Below, in pieces: positions 17,285-26,552 of a stretch of 64,000 bases of DNA. A program made the position numbers and the translations under genes. Origin of the DNA: Microtetraspora fusca (GTDB lineage Bacteria > Actinomycetota > Actinomycetes > Streptosporangiales > Streptosporangiaceae). The notes under the pieces were generated by a model, which was given only the letters and a program-made list of their open reading frames with translations, did not search any database and was not told the origin of the DNA. Within the stretch, counting starts at the first letter, position 1; each line of letters begins with the position of its first letter. Where the stretch lies: NCBI RefSeq assembly GCF_001570365.1, contig NZ_BBYK01000059.1, positions 1 through 64,000 on the forward strand. Direction: 5' to 3'.

Positions 17285-18454
17285 TCAGTCCCCCACGTTG
17301 TGGCAGGCGAGGTAGTGGCCGTCGCCGACCTGGCGCAGCAGCGGCTCCTCGTCGGCGCAACGAGCGGTGGCCAGCGGGCAGCGGGTACGGAACCGGCACC
17401 CGCTGGGCGGGTTGAGCGGCGACGGCAGCTCGATCGCCCCGTCCCCGACGCCATCGGCGCTCCGGCCGCCCGTCCGCGCGCGCCCCACGGCCGGACCCGC
17501 GTCGCCCGGCCAGGCCGGAGCGGTCCCGCCGGACAGAACCGGAACCACATCGGGCAGACCCCCAGGCGTACCACCGGGCAGGGCCAAGGCCGCGTCGCCG
17601 GGCGCCTCCCGGCCCGCCTCGCCGGTCGTGAGCTCGATACCGCCGCCGGGCCCGAGATCGGCCTCGGGGACGGAGGCGAGCAGCAGCCGCGTGTACGGGT
17701 GGAGCGCCGACTCGGACATCCGCGCCGACGGCGTGACCTCGCACACCTTGCCGAGGTACATGACCATGATGCGATCGCTGATGTTCTTCACCACGGCGAG
17801 GTCGTGCGCGATGAACACCATGCTCAGGCCGTAGCGCGTCTTGGTCTCTTCAAGCAGGTTGAGGATCTGGGCCTGCACCGAGACGTCGAGGCTGGAGACG
17901 GGCTCGTCGCAGATCAGCGCCCGGGGGTCGAGCATGAGCGCGCGGGCGATGCAGATCCGCTGACACTGCCCGCCGGACAGCTCGTGCGGCCGCCGGTCCC
18001 ACACGACGGCCGGGTCCAGCCCGACCGACGAGATCATCGACTCGATCCGCTCCCTGGCCGGCCTGGTACCCCAGATCGACGGGCCCTCGGCGACGAGGTC
18101 CCGCACCCTGCGGCGCGGGTTCAGCGAGGAGACCGGGTCCTGCAGGATCATCTGCATCTTCCTGCGCCGCGTACGCAGCGCCCGGGGCGCGAGGCCGGTC
18201 AGCTCGGCCCCGTCCAGCCGCACGGAGCCAGACGTCGGCGGCGGGAGCTGCATCACGGCGCGTCCCGCGCTGGACTTGCCGCAGCCGGACTCGCCCAGGA
18301 TGCCCAGCGTCTCACCGTCGAGGAGGTCGAAGCTCACGCCGGAGACCGCGTGGACCTTCTGCCCGCGCCCGGCGGGGTACTCCACGACCAGGTTGTCCAC
18401 GACCAGGACCCGGTCCTGACCGGAACGCATGTGGGCGCTGCCGGTACCGGCCAT
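17285..18454 (-). CDS. Oligopeptide ABC transporter ATP-binding protein, OppF type
   Basis: This 389-residue ATPase has Walker A GESGCGKSS (54-62), the Q-loop ILQDPVSSLNPRR, signature LSGGQ (159-163), Walker B ICDEP (181-185) and the switch histidine H217. The C-terminal oligopeptide/dipeptide domain ends with the cysteine-rich CRFRTRCPLATARC. An unusual Pro/Gly/Ala-rich insertion of about 70 residues (about 268-340) separates the ATPase from that tail. It is the last gene of the five-gene operon; its ATG overlaps the OppD stop by one base. Confidence 0.9.
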   Translation of the reverse strand: MAGTGSAHMRSGQDRVLVVDNLVVEYPAGRGQKVHAVSGVSFDLLDGETLGILGESGCGKSSAGRAVMQLPPPTSGSVRLDGAELTGLAPRALRTRRRKMQMILQDPVSSLNPRRRVRDLVAEGPSIWGTRPARERIESMISSVGLDPAVVWDRRPHELSGGQCQRICIARALMLDPRALICDEPVSSLDVSVQAQILNLLEETKTRYGLSMVFIAHDLAVVKNISDRIMVMYLGKVCEVTPSARMSESALHPYTRLLLASVPEADLGPGGGIELTTGEAGREAPGDAALALPGGTPGGLPDVVPVLSGGTAPAWPGDAGPAVGRARTGGRSADGVGDGAIELPSPLNPPSGCRFRTRCPLATARCADEEPLLRQVGDGHYLACHNVGD

Positions 18455-19497
18455 CAGGAGCCTCCTGCGACGACGGGACGGACGGGGTGGTGGCAGGCGA
18501 ACGCGCGCGCCCGCCCGCCCGCGGCCTCGGGGGCGAGCACCGGCGGGACCCGGTGGCAGTCCTCCCGGGCGTACCGGCAGCGCGGTGCGAAGCGGCAACC
18601 CTCCGTGGGCGCGACCATGTCCGGCGGCGCGCCGTCGATCGCCTCCAGCCGGGAGTGCGGCGGCCGGCCCAGGCGTGGAACCGACGCCAGCAGCGCCTCG
18701 GTGTACGGATGGCGGGGTGCGGCGAACAGGACGTCCGCACCGGCGAGCTCCACGATCCGGCCCGCGTACATCACGGCGACCCGGTCGGCGCGCCCGGCGA
18801 CGACCTGGAGGTTGTGGCTGATCAGGGTAATCGCCATGCCGAGCTCGTCCTGGAGCCGGCCGAGCAGATCGAGGATCTGCTTCTGCACGGTCACGTCGAG
18901 CGCGGTGGTCGGCTCGTCGGCGATGAGCAGTTTCGGTTCGTTGGCCAGCGCCATGGCGATGACCACCCGCTGGCGCATTCCGCCGGACAGCTCGTGCGGG
19001 TACTGGCCCAGCCGCCGCGCGGGCTCGGGGATGCCCACCAGCCGCAGCAGCTCCTCGGCGCGGGCGCGGGCGGCGGCCCGGGAGAGCCCGCCGTGCCTGC
19101 GCAGGCTCTCGGTCAGGTGGACGCCGACCTTCTTGACCGGGTTGAGCGCGGTCATCGGGTCCTGGAAGACCATGCCCACGCCGGCGCCCCACAGCTCGCG
19201 CCGCCCGGCGTCGCCAAGCGCGTGGACGTCGGCGCCGTCGATGAGCACGCGGCCGGAGACCGTCATCGCCGGACCCGTGGTGTAGAGGCCCATGACAGTA
19301 CGGCCGAGCACGGACTTGCCCGATCCCGACTCGCCGACCAGGCCGAGTGTCTCCCCCGCGTCCAGGGTGAGGGAGACGCCGTCCACCGCCTTGAGGTTCC
19401 CGCGCGGGGTGCGGATCTCGGTACGCAGGTCCTCGACGACCAACAGCGGGGCCGAGCCGCCCGGGGGCCGGGCGGGGGCGTGGGGGCGCTGACTCAT
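18454..19497 (-). CDS. Oligopeptide ABC transporter ATP-binding protein, OppD type
   Basis: This 347-residue ATPase pairs with the OppF-type subunit. Walker A is GESGSGKS (55-62), the Q-loop is FQDPMTALNPVKK, the signature is ELSGGMRQR, Walker B is LLIADEPTTALD, and the switch histidine is in LISHNLQV. The C-terminal motif RFAPRCRYAREDC is the oligopeptide-specific cysteine tail. It starts 7 bases after the OppC-type permease stop and couples to OppF by overlap. Confidence 0.92.
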   Translation of the reverse strand: MSQRPHAPARPPGGSAPLLVVEDLRTEIRTPRGNLKAVDGVSLTLDAGETLGLVGESGSGKSVLGRTVMGLYTTGPAMTVSGRVLIDGADVHALGDAGRRELWGAGVGMVFQDPMTALNPVKKVGVHLTESLRRHGGLSRAAARARAEELLRLVGIPEPARRLGQYPHELSGGMRQRVVIAMALANEPKLLIADEPTTALDVTVQKQILDLLGRLQDELGMAITLISHNLQVVAGRADRVAVMYAGRIVELAGADVLFAAPRHPYTEALLASVPRLGRPPHSRLEAIDGAPPDMVAPTEGCRFAPRCRYAREDCHRVPPVLAPEAAGGRARAFACHHPVRPVVAGGS

Positions 19498-19504
19498 GGC
19501 ACTC

Positions 19505-20554
19505 CTAGAGCTTCGCCTGACGGGGATCCCACCGCTTCCTCGCCTTCTCCCCGATGAGGTTGAACGCGAAGACGGTCAGGAAGAGCGTCACGCCGGGGAC
19601 CAGCACGATGTGCGGATGGTCCTGGAAGGCGTTGCCCTCGCCCTCGGCGATCATGTTCCCCCAGGACGGGTCGGGCGCCTGGATGCCGAGGCCGAGGAAG
19701 CTGAGCGACGCCTCGGCCACGATCAGCACCGACACGATGACCATGCCGTACGACGCGAGGGGCAACAGCACGTTGGGCAGCAGCTCGCGGCCCATGACCC
19801 GCCACCGCGAGGCGCCCATCGCCGTGGCCGCGAGCACGAACTCGCGCTGGGCGAAGGTCAGCGTGGCGGCGCGGGCCATCCGGATCATGCTGGGCAGGGC
19901 GAGCAGCGACAGGGCGATGGCGATGTTGCGCAGGTTCGGCTCCAGCACGGTGCCGAGCGCGATCAGCAGGATCAGCGGTGGCACGGCGAGCAGCGAGTTG
20001 GTGGCGACGCCGACCGCTGTGTCGGTGAGCCGCCGGAAATATCCAGCGAGGATGCCGATCGCGCCACCGACCGCCATGCCGATCGCCACCGCGCCGATCG
20101 AGACCAGCAGCGAGGCCCGGGCGCCGTAGAGGACACGCGCCAGCAGGTCGAGCCCGAAGTTGTTCGTCCCGAGGGGGTGCTCGGAGAACAGCGCGGGCGG
20201 CGCCATCGCGGGCGCGTCGATCGTCTTCGCGATGTCGTGGTACTCGCCGAGCGGCAGCATCGGCGCGAGGACCGCGGCCGACACCAGGACGACCAGCCAC
20301 GCCAGGCAGAGCCAGAACATGAGGTCGAAGGACCCGCCGAAGACGCCCCGGCCGAGCCGGACGAGCCCCGCGTACGCGAGCCCGAGTCCGACGGCGAACG
20401 CCAGGAGGGACAGCCAGCCGGGACCGGGGAGCGCGGCCGGCGCGAGTGCGGCCAGGGCGAGGCCGGGCACGGCGAGGCCGAGCCCCGGCCAGGATAGGTA
20501 CCGTCCCCGACCTCTGCTTCCCGCCGGGCCGGTGAACTCAACGAAGTCAGACAT
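19505..20554 (-). CDS. Oligopeptide ABC transporter permease, OppC/DppC type
   Basis: This 349-residue inner-membrane permease has the DppC pattern: HPLGTNNFGLDLLARVLYGARASLLV, about six to nine hydrophobic spans, the coupling-helix EAA motif FVLAATAMGASRWRVMGRELLPNVL, and the late SFLGLGIQAPDPSWGNMI. The N terminus carries extra membrane segments before the LGTNNFG motif. Its start overlaps the OppB-type permease stop by 8 bases. Confidence 0.92.
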   Translation of the reverse strand: MSDFVEFTGPAGSRGRGRYLSWPGLGLAVPGLALAALAPAALPGPGWLSLLAFAVGLGLAYAGLVRLGRGVFGGSFDLMFWLCLAWLVVLVSAAVLAPMLPLGEYHDIAKTIDAPAMAPPALFSEHPLGTNNFGLDLLARVLYGARASLLVSIGAVAIGMAVGGAIGILAGYFRRLTDTAVGVATNSLLAVPPLILLIALGTVLEPNLRNIAIALSLLALPSMIRMARAATLTFAQREFVLAATAMGASRWRVMGRELLPNVLLPLASYGMVIVSVLIVAEASLSFLGLGIQAPDPSWGNMIAEGEGNAFQDHPHIVLVPGVTLFLTVFAFNLIGEKARKRWDPRQAKL

Positions 20555-21500
20555 GCGCCCGCCTGATCCGTGGGTCGAGATAGCCGTACGACAGGTCGAT
20601 CAACGCGTTGGCCAGGACGTAGATGAGCGCGACGACCAGCACGGCGCCCTGCACCATGGGGAAGTCGCCCTTGTCCGCCGAACCGATGATCAGCGTGCCC
20701 ATGCCGGGGAGGGCGAACAGGTACTCCACGATCACCGTGCTGCCGATCAGCCGGCCGAGGCTGATGCCGAGCAGCGTGATCAGCGAAAAGGACGAGGGCC
20801 GCAGCGCGTCGCTGAACAGCACGCGCACCGGCGACATCCCCTTGGCCTTGGCCGCGAGGATGAAGTCCTCCTGGAGCGTGGTGATCAGGTCGCCGCGCAG
20901 GATCCGGGTGAACATCGCGGTCTCGGCCAGCGCGATCGTCAGCGCGGGCAGGAACGCGTGGTAAAGGTTGCCGCCGAGCCCCTCGCCCAGCCGTACCCAC
21001 TCGGCTCTGGGGAACCAGCCGAGCTGGTTGGAGAAGACCATGATGATCAGCAACCCGGCGAGGAAGCTCGGCACGGACAGGACGCCGAAGGTCCCCGCGC
21101 TGACGACGCGGTCCACCCGTCCGTCGGCGTGGTAGGCCGACCACATCGCCAGCGGGATCGAGACGACGAGGGCCATGACGAGCCCGAGGACGGCCACCTC
21201 CGCGCTGACCGGGAGGGCCGCGGCGATGCGCTCGGCCACGTCGCTGTTGGGCGGGATGAGCGAGGTGCCCAGATCGCCGTGGAGCGCCGCGCCGAGCCAG
21301 CGCCCGTACCTGACCAGGAACGGGTCGCCCAGCCCCATCTCGTCGCGCAGCGCCGCGTACTCCTCGGGCGGGTGCCCCTCGCCGAGAACGGCGATCGCGG
21401 GATCTCCGGGGGTCAGGTCCACCAGCGCGAAGGTGCCCACGCTGACGACGACCAGGACCACCGCGATCTCGGCCAGCCGTCTCAGCACGCCGCGTGCCAT
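20547..21500 (-). CDS. Oligopeptide ABC transporter permease, OppB/DppB type
   Basis: This 317-residue permease begins with a membrane helix and F-A-L-V-D-L-T-P-G-D-P, the DppB/OppB hallmark. It follows with MGLGDPFLVRYGRWLGAALHGDLGTS, the EAA motif ILAAKAKGMSPVRVLFSDALR and the late VEYLFALPGMGTLII. About six spans are visible. It is the first permease gene after the substrate-binding lipoprotein, 58 bases downstream. Confidence 0.92.
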   Translation of the reverse strand: MARGVLRRLAEIAVVLVVVSVGTFALVDLTPGDPAIAVLGEGHPPEEYAALRDEMGLGDPFLVRYGRWLGAALHGDLGTSLIPPNSDVAERIAAALPVSAEVAVLGLVMALVVSIPLAMWSAYHADGRVDRVVSAGTFGVLSVPSFLAGLLIIMVFSNQLGWFPRAEWVRLGEGLGGNLYHAFLPALTIALAETAMFTRILRGDLITTLQEDFILAAKAKGMSPVRVLFSDALRPSSFSLITLLGISLGRLIGSTVIVEYLFALPGMGTLIIGSADKGDFPMVQGAVLVVALIYVLANALIDLSYGYLDPRIRRAHV

Positions 21501-21558
21501 GCCGGTCGCCCTCCTCTCCTCGTCACGTCCACGTCACCGGATGCCGTCGCGGACCCGC

Positions 21559-23187
21559 TCAGCCGGTCGGGGCGATCCAGGCGTCGTCGAGGAGGACCAT
21601 GCTGTTCACGGTGCCCTCCACGCCGTGGACGTTCTTCCGCCAGGTGAGGAACTCGGGGGTGGGGCCGTAGACGAGGGCGGGGACGTCCTTGTTCCACTGC
21701 TCCTGGATCCGGCCCATGACCGCGCGCTGCTCACCCTCGGTCTCGGCGACCTGGAACTCATCGATCAGCGCGTCCATCTCGGGGCCGGTGTGCATGCCGA
21801 CGCTGAGGTTGCCCTTGCTGTGCAGGGTCGCGAACATCCGCCCGTACGGCCCCGCCTCGCGCCAGCTGATGCCCCACCCGGCGACGTCGTAGTCCTTGTT
21901 GACCGACACCTTGGTGATCTGGTCGGCGACGGAGCGGACCAGGTCGAGCTCCACCTGGAAGCCGACGCTCTCCAGCATCGACTTGATCGCCAGGGCGGTG
22001 GCGCGCGCGGCGGGGTCCTGGCGGCCGAGGTAGGTGACCTTCCCGTCGAACCCGTCGGCCTTCGCCTGCTTGAGCAGTTCCCTGGCCTTGTCCGGGTCGT
22101 ATGGCAGCGACGTGGCGTCGGTGTGCCAACGCGAGAAGCTCGGGAAGACCTGGGTGCTCGCCACACCGGCGCCGTTGTAGGAGCGCTGGTAGATCACCTC
22201 GGGCTTGATGGCCTGGAACATCGCCTGCCGTACGCGCGGGTCGGCCCCAGGGCGGCCTTCGGAGGCGTTGATCACGCCGACGTTGCCGAGCGCGACCATG
22301 TTCATGTATCCGGGGAACCCGGCGGCCAGCGCCTTGTCGATGAGCTGCGGGTCGCGGAGGAAGGCGGCCTGCGCGCCGCCCGACGTGAAGGTGTCCAGCA
22401 GCGCGTTCGGATCGGTCACGTAGATGATCCGGATCTTGTCCAGGTTCGGGCGGCCGTCCCAGTAGTCCTCGCGGGCGTTGAGCACCGTCTCCTCGTGCTC
22501 GGCGTAGCTGCCGAAGGTGAACGCGCCGGCCCCGACCGGCTTGAACGCGCCGCCCTCGTCCGCCGACCTGGCGACGATCATGCCTGGCCCGGTGGTCAGC
22601 ATGTACGGGAACGTGGGCCACTTCCTGCCCAGCTTGAGGACGACCGTCGAGTCGTCGGGGGTCGTGATGGAGGTGACGTTGTCCTTCCAGAGCCGCGCCT
22701 CGTCCGCGCCCTTCTCGACGTACCGGTCGAGGCTCCATTTGACGGCCTTGGCGTCCAGCGGCGTGCCGTCGCTGAACATGACGCCGTCGCGCAGGGTGAG
22801 GGTCCACGTCGTGTAGCCGTCGCTCGCCTCCAGGCCCTTGGCGAGCTGCGGTCGGACCTCGCCGGTCGCGCTGTCCCAGCGCATGAGCACGTCGTAGATC
22901 GCGGCCATCTCCAGGCCGCCGGTGGAACCGGCCACGATGGTCCGGGCGGGGTCGAGCACGGCGGCCTCGGCGTAAGCGCCGAACGTCAGCGTGCCGCCCT
23001 TCACCGGCTCGCCGCCGTCGCCGCCGCCGATCACCCCCACCTGGTACGTGGACGGGGTCGCCGCGCCGCGTGGTCCGGCCGCGGCCGAGCCCGTGTTCCC
23101 CGGGGACGACGAGCAGGCCGCGACGAGGGCCGCGACGAGGAACAGTCCGGCAACCGGGCGCAACCGCGTCGTGGTACGAGGCTTCAT
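21559..23187 (-). CDS. Peptide/solute ABC transporter substrate-binding lipoprotein (SBP family 5)
   Basis: This 542-residue protein starts with a lipoprotein signal (LFLVAALVAAC, modified cysteine C25). The mature part is SBP family 5: KGGTLTFGAYAEAAVLDPA at the start of the domain, WTLTLRDGVMFSDGTPLDAKAVKWSLDRY, FKPVGAGAFTF and the C-terminal lobe with YDPDKARELLKQA. The ATG at 23187 has GGAGG six bases upstream. The family binds di- or oligopeptides, nickel or sugars; this member's ligand cannot be named. It heads the leftward opp-type operon. Confidence 0.92.
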   Translation of the reverse strand: MKPRTTTRLRPVAGLFLVAALVAACSSSPGNTGSAAAGPRGAATPSTYQVGVIGGGDGGEPVKGGTLTFGAYAEAAVLDPARTIVAGSTGGLEMAAIYDVLMRWDSATGEVRPQLAKGLEASDGYTTWTLTLRDGVMFSDGTPLDAKAVKWSLDRYVEKGADEARLWKDNVTSITTPDDSTVVLKLGRKWPTFPYMLTTGPGMIVARSADEGGAFKPVGAGAFTFGSYAEHEETVLNAREDYWDGRPNLDKIRIIYVTDPNALLDTFTSGGAQAAFLRDPQLIDKALAAGFPGYMNMVALGNVGVINASEGRPGADPRVRQAMFQAIKPEVIYQRSYNGAGVASTQVFPSFSRWHTDATSLPYDPDKARELLKQAKADGFDGKVTYLGRQDPAARATALAIKSMLESVGFQVELDLVRSVADQITKVSVNKDYDVAGWGISWREAGPYGRMFATLHSKGNLSVGMHTGPEMDALIDEFQVAETEGEQRAVMGRIQEQWNKDVPALVYGPTPEFLTWRKNVHGVEGTVNSMVLLDDAWIAPTG

Positions 23188-23270
23188 TCGCTTCCTCCAA
23201 TTGGCCACCCGGAAAGCGCACATACGGGCGGACAGGAAGCGAGAGAATCAGGACGGATCATCATTGGATT

Positions 23271-23299
23271 CCCGATGTCCCACTGAGCGGGACATCGGG
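23271..23299. promoter_or_regulatory. 11-bp perfect inverted repeat in the divergent promoter
   Basis: CCCGATGTCCC (23271-23281) and GGGACATCGGG (23289-23299) pair perfectly across a 7-base centre. The repeat lies 84 bases upstream of the substrate-binding protein gene and 126 bases upstream of the acyl-CoA synthetase gene. Both genes point away, so it cannot be a terminator for either; an operator shared by the two units is more likely. Confidence 0.65.
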
Positions 23300-23424
23300 C
23301 TCACAAGATCACATATGGGCTGGTAATCGACTTAACGACCACCGAACCGGCCGACCGCACCAGCACGATCCCCACGATCCACTCGGCTGGGTATAGATCG
23401 CGATAATCCGCCAAGGAGACGCCA

Positions 23425-25071
23425 GTGCCCGATGACGCCGGCCAGCCCCTCCTCACCGACGACCGTCCCGACCGCCCGGCCACGTTCGCCGAGCTGGTCG
23501 CGGCGCGGGCGGACGACGACCGGCCGGGGTTGAGGTTCGAGGACCGGAGCTGGAGCTGGCGGGAGGTCGTCGCCGAGGCCCGGCTGCGCGCCGGGCTCGC
23601 CCGCGACCTGCGACGGCCCGGCCCCTGGCACATCGGCCTGTTCCTGGAGAACACCCCCGAGCACCTGTTCTGGCTGCTCGGCGCCGCCCTGGCCGGGGCG
23701 ACCGTGGTCGGGGTCAACCCGACCCGCCGCGGCGCCGAACTGGCCCGCGACATCGACTTCACCGACTGCGGGCTCCTGGTCACCGAGACCGGGCGGCGCG
23801 GCCTGCTCGACGGCCTCGCGTTGAACTGCGGGGACCGGGTCCTGACCGTCGACTCGGCCGAATACGCCGAGGCCCTGGCCGCGACCGCTCCCCTGGCCCC
23901 CGACGGGGACGGGATCGCCCCCGGGACGTACTTCTCGCTTATCTTCACCTCGGGGACCACGTCCGCGCCGAAGGCGGTGATCTGCAGCCAGGGCCGGCTC
24001 GGGCGGATCGCCCTCCAGCAGCGACAGCGGCGGGGGCTCGGCCCCGGCGACGTGTTCTACGTCGTGATGCCGATGTTCCACTCGAACGCCATCATGGCGG
24101 GCATCGCGCCGGCCGTCGCCTCCGGCGGGTGCGTCGTGCTGCGGCGCAGGTTCTCCGCGTCCGCGTTCCTGCCCGACGTGCGCAAGTACGGCGTGACCTT
24201 CTTCAACTACGTCGGCAAGCCGCTCAACTACATCCTCGCGGTGCCCGAGAAGCCCGACGACGCCGACAACCCGCTGCGCATCGCCTTCGGGAACGAGGCG
24301 GCCGACCGCGACATCGAGGAGTTCGCCCGGCGGTTCGGCTGCACCGTCATCGACTCGTACGGCTCAAGCGAGGGCGAGGTGCGGCTGAACCGCGTGCCCG
24401 GGACCCCGCCCGGCTCCCTGGGGGTGGCCGAGGCGGGCACCATCGTCGTCGATCCGGAGACGCTGCGGGAGTGCCCGCGCGCGGAGTTCGACGAGGCGGG
24501 CGCCCTCCTCAACGCCGACGAAGCGATCGGAGAGATCGTCAACACGGTCGGCGCCGCCGCCTTCGAGGGCTACTACAAGAACCCGGAGGCCACCGCGGCC
24601 CGGGTGCGGAACGGCTGGGTGTGGTCGGGCGACCTCGCCTACCGCGACGCCGCGGGCTTCTGGTACTTCGCCGGGCGGAACAGCGACTGGCTCCGCGTGG
24701 ACGGGGAGAACTTCGCGGCCGCCCCGGTCGAGCGGCTGCTCGCCCGATTCGAGGCGTTCGCCGACGTCGCCGTCTACGCCGTGCCGGACCCCACGGTCGG
24801 CGACCAGGTGATGGCCGCGGTCGTGCCCGCCGACGGCCACGCCTTCGCCCCGGAGAGCTTCGCCGCCTTTCTCGCCCGCCAGCCGGACCTCGGCACCAAG
24901 TGGGTGCCCCGGTACGTCCGGATCACCGCCGAACTGCCGCGCACCGCCACCAGCAAGGTGGTCAAGCGGCCGCTCCGCGACGAGGGGTGGCACACCGCCG
25001 ACCCCGTGTTCGTACGGCAGGGCACGAGCCTGTCCTACCGCCTCCTCGAATCCGATCCCTCGGAGGAGTGA
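23425..25071 (+). CDS. Acyl-CoA synthetase (AMP-dependent, FadD17/FadD1-like)
   Basis: This 548-residue ANL-superfamily enzyme activates a carboxylic acid as its acyl-AMP and then the CoA thioester. The P-loop motif is SLIFTSGTTSAPKAV, the substrate-region motif is MPMFHSNAIMAG, YGSSEGE is the A5-like motif, and W-S-G-D-L-A-Y-R-D-A-A-G-F-W-Y-F-A-G-R-N is the A7/A8 hinge. The catalytic lysine is in TATSKVVKRPL. The GTG at 23425 has AAGGAG six bases upstream. LLM and SnoaL-like genes follow in the same direction, so it probably feeds a small ring or steroid-type acid into catabolism; the substrate is not predictable. Confidence 0.9.
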   Translation: MPDDAGQPLLTDDRPDRPATFAELVAARADDDRPGLRFEDRSWSWREVVAEARLRAGLARDLRRPGPWHIGLFLENTPEHLFWLLGAALAGATVVGVNPTRRGAELARDIDFTDCGLLVTETGRRGLLDGLALNCGDRVLTVDSAEYAEALAATAPLAPDGDGIAPGTYFSLIFTSGTTSAPKAVICSQGRLGRIALQQRQRRGLGPGDVFYVVMPMFHSNAIMAGIAPAVASGGCVVLRRRFSASAFLPDVRKYGVTFFNYVGKPLNYILAVPEKPDDADNPLRIAFGNEAADRDIEEFARRFGCTVIDSYGSSEGEVRLNRVPGTPPGSLGVAEAGTIVVDPETLRECPRAEFDEAGALLNADEAIGEIVNTVGAAAFEGYYKNPEATAARVRNGWVWSGDLAYRDAAGFWYFAGRNSDWLRVDGENFAAAPVERLLARFEAFADVAVYAVPDPTVGDQVMAAVVPADGHAFAPESFAAFLARQPDLGTKWVPRYVRITAELPRTATSKVVKRPLRDEGWHTADPVFVRQGTSLSYRLLESDPSEE

Positions 25072-25146
25072 CCGGTTGACCCGCGGCGTCCCGGTCAACG
25101 GGAGAAATCCCGGTGAACGAGTGATCGACGCCATACCGTGCCGCCT

Positions 25147-26034
25147 ATGAAGTACGCCGTCATCGCCCCCGTCGCCGCGAACACCACCGCCGACCCCGAG
25201 TGGATCGGCGCGTACGCCCGGCACGCCGAAGCCTGCGGGTTCGAGTCGATCGTGGTGGTCGAGCACACGGTGGTGATCGCCGGGTACTCCAGCGTCTACC
25301 CGTATGACAGCTCCGGGAAGATGGGGCTGCCCGACGACTGCGCCATCCCCGACCCGCTGGACCTGCTGGCCTTCCTCGCCGCCCGCACCAGCAGGATCGG
25401 GCTCGCCACCGGCGTGCTGGTGCTCCCCAACCACCACCCCGTGGTGCTCGCCAAGCGGCTCGCCACCGTCGACGCGCTCTCGGGCGGACGGCTGCGCCTG
25501 TGCGTGGGCATGGGCTGGATGCGCGAGGAGATCGAGGCGTGCGGCGCCCCCTTCGAGGCCCGGGGGCGGCGGGCCGACGAGCAGATCGACGTAATGCGCA
25601 AGCTGTGGGCCGGCACCTCGCCCGAGGGCGTCGAGCATCACGGCGAGTTCTTCGACTTCCGCGGCGCGATGAGCTACCCGAAGCCGGTACGCCCCGGCGG
25701 CGTGCCGATCCACATCGGCGGGCACAGCGTGGCCGCCGCCCGGCGGGCGGGGCGGCGCGGCGACGGGCTCCAGCCGCTCGGCGTGGCCGGCGACGAGCTG
25801 CGCACCCTCGTGGGCGTCATGCGCGAGGAGGCCGAGAAGTGCGGTCGCGACCCGGACGCCCTTGAGCTCAGCCTCGGCCACCTCGTCGGCCGGATCACGG
25901 CGGAGCGGGCCGAGTCCCTCGCCGCGCTGGGCGCCGGCCGCGTCGTGCTCGCCGCCTCCCCGACCTCCGACCTCGCCGAGGCCCAGGACGAGCTGTCCGC
26001 CTGCGCGGACCGCCTCGGGCTGGCCGGCGCGTGA
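25147..26034 (+). CDS. LLM-class F420-dependent oxidoreductase
   Basis: This protein of about 295 residues has the luciferase-like TIM-barrel pattern: MKYAVIAPVAAN, F-E-S-I-V-V-V-E-H in place of the usual D-H, TSRIGLATGVLVLPNHHPVVLAKRLATVDALSGGRLRLCVGMGW, then KPVRPGGVPIHIGGHS. Actinomycete members of this type use reduced F420. It lies 75 bases after the acyl-CoA synthetase and overlaps the next gene (GTGA). A GTG three codons earlier (25138) is an alternative start; neither has a clear ribosome site. Confidence 0.88.
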   Translation: MKYAVIAPVAANTTADPEWIGAYARHAEACGFESIVVVEHTVVIAGYSSVYPYDSSGKMGLPDDCAIPDPLDLLAFLAARTSRIGLATGVLVLPNHHPVVLAKRLATVDALSGGRLRLCVGMGWMREEIEACGAPFEARGRRADEQIDVMRKLWAGTSPEGVEHHGEFFDFRGAMSYPKPVRPGGVPIHIGGHSVAAARRAGRRGDGLQPLGVAGDELRTLVGVMREEAEKCGRDPDALELSLGHLVGRITAERAESLAALGAGRVVLAASPTSDLAEAQDELSACADRLGLAGA

Positions 26035-26519
26035 CGCTCGCTCCGGCCGACCGCGCCGACCTCGCCGATCTGGTCGCGCGGTACGCCCTCCACGTCGACC
26101 GGCGGGACCTGGACGCCCTGGTGGGCCTTTTCACGGAGGACGCGGTGCTCGCCCTCCCGGACCCGCCGCGCGACCTCGGCCCCGTCCGGTCGCACACCGG
26201 GCGGGCCGAGATCCGCGACGCCATGGCGCGGCTCGCCGCGATCCCGGTGACCTTCCACGCCCTGGCCGGGCACGTCTTCGACGCCGGCCCCGACCCCCAT
26301 ACGGCCACGGGAAGCGTCGCCTGCGTCGCCCACCACCTCACGGAGCGCTCCCCCGGTGAGGTGACCGACCTGGTGTGGCACCTGCGCTACGCGGACTCCT
26401 ACCTGCGGGACGACGACGGCGTCTGGCGCATCCGCGGCCGCGCGCTCCAGATCGACTGGATCGAGACCCGGCCGGTACGCCGCCACCGGGCCGAGGCGGA
26501 ACCACGAGGCGACCGATGA
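26031..26519 (+). CDS. SnoaL-like/NTF2-fold protein
   Basis: This 162-residue protein shows the SnoaL-like pattern: LADLVARYALHVDRRDLDALVGLFTEDAVL, TGRAEIRDAMARL, and the late WHLRYADSYLRDDDGVWRIRGRALQIDW. Family members act as isomerases, dehydratases or accessory subunits of ring hydroxylases. The GTG start overlaps the LLM oxidoreductase stop by four bases, so the two are coupled and probably act in the same pathway. Catalytic residues cannot be assigned with confidence. Confidence 0.85.
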   Translation: MTLAPADRADLADLVARYALHVDRRDLDALVGLFTEDAVLALPDPPRDLGPVRSHTGRAEIRDAMARLAAIPVTFHALAGHVFDAGPDPHTATGSVACVAHHLTERSPGEVTDLVWHLRYADSYLRDDDGVWRIRGRALQIDWIETRPVRRHRAEAEPRGDR

Positions 26520-26552
26520 ACGGCACTGCCCGCCTCTGATCGAGCGCCGTGC

